A stretch of 11,240 nt of DNA from Actinomycetota bacterium. GTDB lineage: Bacteria; Actinomycetota; Actinomycetes; Nanopelagicales; Nanopelagicaceae. The stretch is taken from assembly GCA_009705025.1 (NCBI GenBank), contig WLDA01000013.1, forward strand, positions 1-11,240, in the 5' to 3' direction. The position numbers were made by a program, and so were the translations under genes. Position 1 is the stretch's first letter. Each line of letters opens with the position of its first letter. Under the pieces are notes generated by a model. That model was not told where the DNA came from. It did not search any database and was given only the letters and a program-made list of their open reading frames with translations. This document shows, one piece after another, positions 7,493-11,240 of the stretch.

Positions 7493-7498
7493 TATTCT
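7493..7498 (+). promoter_or_regulatory. Putative -10 element for the DUF5318-PBP-GT87 block
   Basis: TATTCT, a fair match to TATAAT, ends 9 bases before the ATG at 7508. The bases between it and the ATG (TTACTCCTT) contain no Shine-Dalgarno sequence, so transcription probably starts at or within a base or two of the start codon. The place for a -35 element (about 7470-7475) overlaps the -10 of the divergent MFS gene and has no clear match. Confidence 0.4.
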
Positions 7499-7507
7499 TT
7501 ACTCCTT

Positions 7508-7921
7508 ATGAAATCCCTCCGCTCCTATATCGACTATTCACTCGATAAGCGCGCGACCTTACTGGCACTTTTTCGTGGCGCCGTAGATGCGTGTGATGCA
7601 GATCCATACTTGATGCGTGCAGCGAAGTTTCATGGCGAGAAAGTAAATAGAAACTGTCCAGTATGTAAAAAGCTTTCTTTAGTAGAACTTAGATACACAT
7701 TCGGTGATCAATTAGGTCAATACTCAGGGCGAATCAAAACCCCAGAAGAGTTAGCTGCCATGGAAAGTGAGTTTGGAGAATTTCGCGTCTACATAGTTGA
7801 AGTCTGTCGAGATTGTTCTTGGAATCACCTGTGTGCCTCCTTTGTTCTCGGTGATGGCGTTGAGCGCAAGGCACCCCGTCGAGTACGCACCTTGGAAGAT
7901 GACGATTGGGTGAAGGGGTAA
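7508..7921 (+). CDS. DUF5318 family protein, putative zinc ribbon
   Basis: A 137-residue soluble protein. Two CxxC knuckles, C-P-V-C at residues 50-53 and C-R-D-C at 100-103, are separated by 46 residues. They probably bind one zinc ion (inference from spacing). The N-terminus is helical and charged, and the C-terminus (R-R-V-R-T-L-E-D-D-D-W) is highly charged. There is no signal peptide or membrane segment, so it should be cytoplasmic. The length and cysteine pattern match the actinobacterial DUF5318 family, whose member Rv0049 directly precedes ponA1 in Mycobacterium. The same arrangement here, with a 9-base gap, argues for a conserved link to the class A PBP. Function is unknown; a regulatory or adaptor role is only a guess. 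The ATG has no ribosome binding site and seems leaderless. Confidence 0.88.
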   Translation: MKSLRSYIDYSLDKRATLLALFRGAVDACDADPYLMRAAKFHGEKVNRNCPVCKKLSLVELRYTFGDQLGQYSGRIKTPEELAAMESEFGEFRVYIVEVCRDCSWNHLCASFVLGDGVERKAPRRVRTLEDDDWVKG

Positions 7922-7930
7922 CCTTTACAA

Positions 7931-9838
7931 ATGCTGCGTAAATTTCTAATCAGATCAGCCATCTTTATTGGTGGTTTCGGATTTATTGCCGCGGCAACAC
8001 TTTTTGCTCTCGCATATTTCACTGTTTCAATTCCTGATCCAAATGCCTATGTAAATAGTCAATCAACAATTATTCAATATTCCAACGGCGCTGAAATCGG
8101 GCGAGTAGGAACTCAGAATCGCCAAATTGTTCCCCTTGCAAAAATTCCACTCAATGTACGCCATGCTGTTTTGGCTGCAGAAGATCGCAACTTTTATTCC
8201 AATCGTGCATTTAGCGCAACAGGAATTGCACGAGCAGTATTCAATAATTTGCGCGGTGGTTCATTACAAGGTGGATCAACAATCACACAGCAATATGCAA
8301 AAACTGCCTTTTTATCACCCAGTCGAACAATTCAAAGAAAAATCAAAGAATTAGTTATCGCAATCAAATTAGAGAACTCGCTAAGCAAAGATCAAATTTT
8401 TGAAAATTACTTGAATACTATTTATTTTGGACGTGGTTCCTACGGTGTTATGACTGCTTCGCAACAGTATTTCAATCGCAATGTTGAACAACTTACAAAT
8501 TCTCAAGCAGCCGTGATTGCGAGTATTTTGCGCTCACCTGGACTCTATGATCCTGCTTTCAAAAAAGGAAACGAAGAACGTCTTAAGGCTCGCTTTCAAT
8601 ATGTAATAGATGGAATGATTGATGCGAAGTGGCTGACTAAAGAAGATGCAGCCAAAATGAAATATCCAACAGTTGCACCACGTGCAACTTCAGGTTCACT
8701 CAGTGGCCCCAAAGGACACGTGATTGAAGCGGTACAAAAAGAATTAGCAAAATTGGGATTTTCTCAAGACCAATTATTAGTCGGCGGATTAGTTATTCGC
8801 ACAACGATTGATCAGAAGGCACAGCAATCTGCAATTGATGCAGTAAATAAGTTGACTCCAAAGGGTGCACCAGAGAACTTACATATTGGTCTAGTTGCAA
8901 TAAGGCCAGGTACAGGTGAAATCATTGCGCTCTACGGCGGCGCAGATTATCTAAAGCGACAACTCAGCGATGCAACACAAGCAATTGCACTCGCAGGTTC
9001 AACATTCAAGCCATTTGCAATAATTGCAGGCCTTGAAGCAGGTATTCCACTTACATCAATGTGGAATGGTGATAGCCCACAAACTTTTGATGATGCAGGA
9101 AAACCATATGAAGTCTCTAATTATGGTGATGAAGGTTGGGGCCAGATTTCATTGATGGAGGCAACAAAGCACTCTGTAAATACAATCTTTGTTCCACTAG
9201 GAATCAAAGCCGGCCCTGACAATATTGTTGACGTAGCACGCCGAGCTGGTATTCCAGAAAGCGTTGCGATGATGCCAACGCCATCTGTTGTTTTAGGAGT
9301 TGCAAGCCCGCATGTGATTGATGTTGCAAATGCATATGCAACATTTGCTGCGCAAGGGATTTATTCCAAACCATATTTGGTAGCTCAAGTCATGGGTTCA
9401 AATAAGGGAATTTTGTATGAAGGAAAAGCTCAAACTCAAGAAGTATTTAGTAAAGAAGTTATGGCTGACCTTACATATTCACTCAAAGGTGTAGTCAATG
9501 GTGGAACAGGGTCAGCCGCTCTTGCACTAGGTCGACCAGCTGCAGGCAAAACAGGTACTAGCCAACAAAATGCATCAGCATGGTTCAGTGCATATGTTCC
9601 ACAACTTGCAGCATCCGTTGCATTTTTTAGAGATAGTGCAAGTGAATCACTCAATGGCATTGGTGGTCTTACATCTGTAACAGGTGGAACATTCCCTGCA
9701 CGTATTTGGACAGCATTTATGAAGGGTGCACTCAAGGGCGAACCAGTAATGGATTTCCCCGCTCCATCAAATATTGGAGGGTTAGATCCCATTGAAATGA
9801 CTACCGGTGGGGTCCAATCCATCAAGAAGAAAAAGTAG
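7931..9838 (+). CDS. Class A penicillin-binding protein (bifunctional transglycosylase/transpeptidase, PonA-type)
   Basis: A 635-residue bitopic membrane enzyme that polymerises glycan strands and cross-links peptidoglycan outside the membrane. A short cytoplasmic N-terminus precedes one membrane helix at about 9-32. The GT51 domain has AAEDRNFY at 82-89 (catalytic Glu84), GGSTITQQY at 114-122, and FGRGSYGV at 166-173. The transpeptidase has all three penicillin-binding motifs: S357-T-F-K360, S415-V-N417 and K540-T-G-T543. There is no C-terminal PASTA or other extension; it ends in a short lysine run. The gene lies 9 bases after DUF5318 and 3 bases before a GT87-like gene, an order shared with the Rv0049-ponA1-Rv0051 region. 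The ribosome binding site is poor: AAGGGG (7912-7917) is 13 bases from the ATG, so coupling to DUF5318 translation is likely. Confidence 0.95.
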   Translation: MLRKFLIRSAIFIGGFGFIAAATLFALAYFTVSIPDPNAYVNSQSTIIQYSNGAEIGRVGTQNRQIVPLAKIPLNVRHAVLAAEDRNFYSNRAFSATGIARAVFNNLRGGSLQGGSTITQQYAKTAFLSPSRTIQRKIKELVIAIKLENSLSKDQIFENYLNTIYFGRGSYGVMTASQQYFNRNVEQLTNSQAAVIASILRSPGLYDPAFKKGNEERLKARFQYVIDGMIDAKWLTKEDAAKMKYPTVAPRATSGSLSGPKGHVIEAVQKELAKLGFSQDQLLVGGLVIRTTIDQKAQQSAIDAVNKLTPKGAPENLHIGLVAIRPGTGEIIALYGGADYLKRQLSDATQAIALAGSTFKPFAIIAGLEAGIPLTSMWNGDSPQTFDDAGKPYEVSNYGDEGWGQISLMEATKHSVNTIFVPLGIKAGPDNIVDVARRAGIPESVAMMPTPSVVLGVASPHVIDVANAYATFAAQGIYSKPYLVAQVMGSNKGILYEGKAQTQEVFSKEVMADLTYSLKGVVNGGTGSAALALGRPAAGKTGTSQQNASAWFSAYVPQLAASVAFFRDSASESLNGIGGLTSVTGGTFPARIWTAFMKGALKGEPVMDFPAPSNIGGLDPIEMTTGGVQSIKKKK

Positions 9839-9841
9839 CGC

Positions 9842-11059
9842 TTGCGCCCAACGGCTCGAGTCTTGATCGCACTTGCGATTCTTGCTTCGCTTTTCTCTTT
9901 TATAAAATTTAGCCATTGCGAAAGTAAAAATTGGGCTACCCCAGATCAATATGTACACGCTTGTTATTCAGATTTACCATCACTATTTGGCGATCGCGAA
10001 CTCAATAAACATAAATGGGCTTATGCAGGCACAGAAAAGGCAGTTGAATACCCAGTAATTACTGGTCTTGTCATGTATGCAACTGCATTGATAACACCGT
10101 CAAATTCGAGTAGCGCTACAAATTATTTTCTAATCAACGCTTTTCTAATTGCCTTGCTATTTATATTTATGGTTGTTCTTATCGCACATATAAAACCAAA
10201 TTATTGGTATTTACTTCCTGTTGCTCCGGCAATGATTGCATCGCTCTATATTAATTGGGATCTTTGGGCAATTACATCGATGCTAATCGCAATTTATTGG
10301 TTTGATAAAGAGAAATATAAATGGAGCGCACTTGCACTTGGTATTTCAATCTCGACAAAATTCATGCCAATATTTTTGTTACTACCAATATTTCTTATTC
10401 TCTGGCGCAAAAATAGAATTCGTGAAATTGCGCAATACTCAGGAATTGTTATTGCATCATGGTTAGCAATAAATCTGCCAGTCGCTCTCACCACCCCGCA
10501 AGGATGGTGGCGTTTCTATGATTTGAATTTGTCACGTGGTGCTGATTGGGGATCACCATGGTTAGCATTTTCAATACTCGGAATAAATCTAGCAAATTTG
10601 AATTACCTTACAATTTTGGCTCTCCTTGCTGGTCTTACGATAATTACATTAATCTTTTTTGAATTTTCTATAACTCCAACTTTGGCACAAATGAGTTTTA
10701 TCCTTCTTGCAGTAGTAATGATTGTAAGTAAGGTCTATTCACCACAATATGTTCTATGGCTAACACCGCTTGCAATTTTGGGACTAAACAAAAAAAGCGT
10801 GCATGCTTTTTGGATCTGGCAAGGCGGAGAAGTTATTTATCACATTGCAATCTGGCAGCACCTAGCAACAGTGACCGGTGCCCCTTTTGGCCTTCCGGCC
10901 AAGGGATATGCCCTTCTTACTCTGCTGCGAATAGCCACAACGATCTACCTAGTCGCCGTAATGGCCCGGCGCGCAATCGAGAATTCACGCACAGATGAGG
11001 GCCGTCCACACACCCGACTCTTCGATTTTCTCTTTGAGGCTTCTTCAAGTTACCCTTAG
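9842..11059 (+). CDS. Polytopic membrane protein, GT87/DUF2029-like (GT-C mannosyltransferase-type)
   Basis: A 405-residue integral membrane protein with about 9-10 hydrophobic segments. The N-terminal helix (about 6-22) is followed by a large outside loop containing C-Y-S-D-L-P at 41-46 and Y-P-V-I-T-G at 70-75. An Asp in this first loop (D44) is the usual place for the catalytic acid in GT-C polyprenyl-phosphate-sugar glycosyltransferases. SKVYSPQYVLWLTPL at 296-310 resembles the late conserved block of the GT87/DUF2029 family. Its partner by position is Rv0051, which follows ponA1 in Mycobacterium and is, from memory, about 560 residues, so this copy is shorter. Donor and acceptor are unknown; a cell-surface glycan is plausible. 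The start is TTG at 9842: an in-frame TAG at 9836 is the PBP stop, and the next in-frame ATG is at about codon 78, inside the protein. Confidence 0.82.
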   Translation: MRPTARVLIALAILASLFSFIKFSHCESKNWATPDQYVHACYSDLPSLFGDRELNKHKWAYAGTEKAVEYPVITGLVMYATALITPSNSSSATNYFLINAFLIALLFIFMVVLIAHIKPNYWYLLPVAPAMIASLYINWDLWAITSMLIAIYWFDKEKYKWSALALGISISTKFMPIFLLLPIFLILWRKNRIREIAQYSGIVIASWLAINLPVALTTPQGWWRFYDLNLSRGADWGSPWLAFSILGINLANLNYLTILALLAGLTIITLIFFEFSITPTLAQMSFILLAVVMIVSKVYSPQYVLWLTPLAILGLNKKSVHAFWIWQGGEVIYHIAIWQHLATVTGAPFGLPAKGYALLTLLRIATTIYLVAVMARRAIENSRTDEGRPHTRLFDFLFEASSSYP

Positions 11060-11062
11060 CCC

Positions 11063-11094
11063 TCCTCGAAGAACCCATATGGGTACTTCAAGGA
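11063..11094 (+). repeat. Imperfect inverted repeat between the GT87-like stop and rpsF
   Basis: TCCT-C-GAAG-A-ACCC, loop ATAT, GGGT-A-CTTC-A-AGGA. This makes 12 base pairs in three blocks of four, separated by single C-A and A-A mismatches. It starts 4 bases after the upstream stop codon. No U-tract follows, so it is not a classic Rho-independent terminator. It could be a processing site, an attenuating hairpin, or an upstream part of the rpsF leader. Confidence 0.6.
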
Positions 11095-11099
11095 AGCAC

Positions 11100-11155
11100 T
11101 AACCCTCCTGTCACGGAAATACCGTGGCCGTCTTAGTCCAGAGGAGGTCGGGTTA
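11100..11155 (+). promoter_or_regulatory. Probable S6:S18 ribosomal protein leader of rpsF
   Basis: The basal stem pairs TAACCC (11100-11105) with GGGTTA (11150-11155), and TCCT (11106-11109) with AGGA (11142-11145), leaving GGTC (11146-11149) bulged. An inner hairpin pairs CACGG (11112-11116) with CCGTG (11122-11126) around AAATA, and unpaired GCCG (11127-11130) follows directly. A hairpin flanked by an unpaired CCG is the recognised feature of the rpsF leader bound by the S6:S18 complex, which mimics its 16S rRNA site. Here the AGGAGG ribosome binding site is partly paired in the basal stem, so protein binding would block rpsF translation. The fold is drawn by hand and the family match is from memory. 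Confidence 0.65.
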
Positions 11156-11158
11156 CGC

Positions 11159-11240
11159 ATGCGTCACTATGAATTAATGGTCATTCTCGATCCAGAACTT
11201 GAAGAACGTACAGTCACACCAAGCCTTGAGACATATCTCA
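11159..11240 (+). CDS. rpsF: 30S ribosomal protein S6, N-terminal fragment
   Basis: Only the first 27 codons are present; the gene runs off the right edge. The start [17 protein letters not shown] is the typical first beta strand and turn of actinobacterial S6, followed by a helix (SLETYL). S6 binds 16S rRNA with S18 in the 30S platform. The ATG at 11159-11161 has a strong GGAGGT site (11143-11148), about 10 bases upstream. In this phylum ssb, rpsR and rplI normally follow, but that cannot be seen here. Expression is probably controlled by the structured leader just upstream. Confidence 0.96.
   Translation, partial: MRHYELMVILDPELEERTVTPSLETYL

Noticed and set aside
8180..8210. Inactive transglycosylase, because EDxxFxxH reads EDRNFYSN
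   Set aside because: The catalytic Glu84 is present, and Asn at the His position is common in actinobacterial class A PBPs, so activity is expected.
11063..11094. Rho-independent terminator after the GT87-like gene
   Set aside because: The hairpin has two internal mismatches and is followed by AGCACTAACCC, with no U-tract.
1..11240. Signs of horizontal transfer, mobile elements, CRISPR, toxin-antitoxin or phage genes
   Set aside because: Every gene fits the conserved actinobacterial envelope, redox and ribosomal neighbourhood. No transposase, terminal repeats, spacer arrays or abrupt change in composition is visible.

Overview
The window looks like a piece of an actinobacterial chromosome, most likely from a low-GC, streamlined freshwater lineage such as acI (Nanopelagicales, for example 'Ca. 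Planktophila' or 'Ca. Nanopelagicus'). Three things point there. Several families are typical of Actinobacteria: DUF6049, DUF5318, a MutT4-like Nudix protein with a basic tail, and a membrane protein of the Rv0051/GT87 type beside a class A PBP. The gene order matches the origin-proximal cell-envelope and thioredoxin cluster of that phylum. The DNA is clearly AT-leaning, unlike most of the phylum. By the starts chosen here, only about 283 of 11240 bases (2.5%) lie between genes. The lineage is inference; no marker gene was searched.

Left arm, minus strand (1-4737): six genes read leftward in a tight row. They are a Nudix hydrolase, a DUF6049 secreted/membrane protein, the lipid II flippase murJ, trxB, trxA, and the first codons of a probable CwlM-type peptidoglycan-binding protein cut by the window edge. 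The first three overlap by 4 bases (ATGA, then GTGA). The rest are separated by 28-39 bases with no visible terminator, so one operon is likely. It combines envelope assembly (murJ, cwlM-like, probably DUF6049) with redox control (trxA/trxB).

Middle (4738-7507): cca (CCA-adding enzyme) runs rightward from a 32-bp divergent promoter region shared with the Nudix gene. It ends tail-to-tail, with an 8-bp overlap, against a minus-strand MFS transporter. The MFS gene is in turn divergent, across 43 bp, from the next block.

Right arm, plus strand (7508-11240): DUF5318 (putative zinc ribbon), a class A penicillin-binding protein, and a polytopic GT87/DUF2029-like membrane protein follow at 9- and 3-base gaps. 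A 99-base leader then precedes rpsF, which is cut by the window edge. The leader contains a structure that fits the S6:S18 autoregulatory motif, with the ribosome binding site buried in its basal stem.

I see no mobile elements, CRISPR arrays, tRNA or rRNA genes, and no clearly undescribed system. The most interesting points are regulatory (interlocked leaderless divergent promoters, the rpsF leader) and evolutionary: regulatory parts seen in relatives are absent, namely sigM between murJ and trxB, the MurJ pseudokinase tail, and roughly half of DUF6049.
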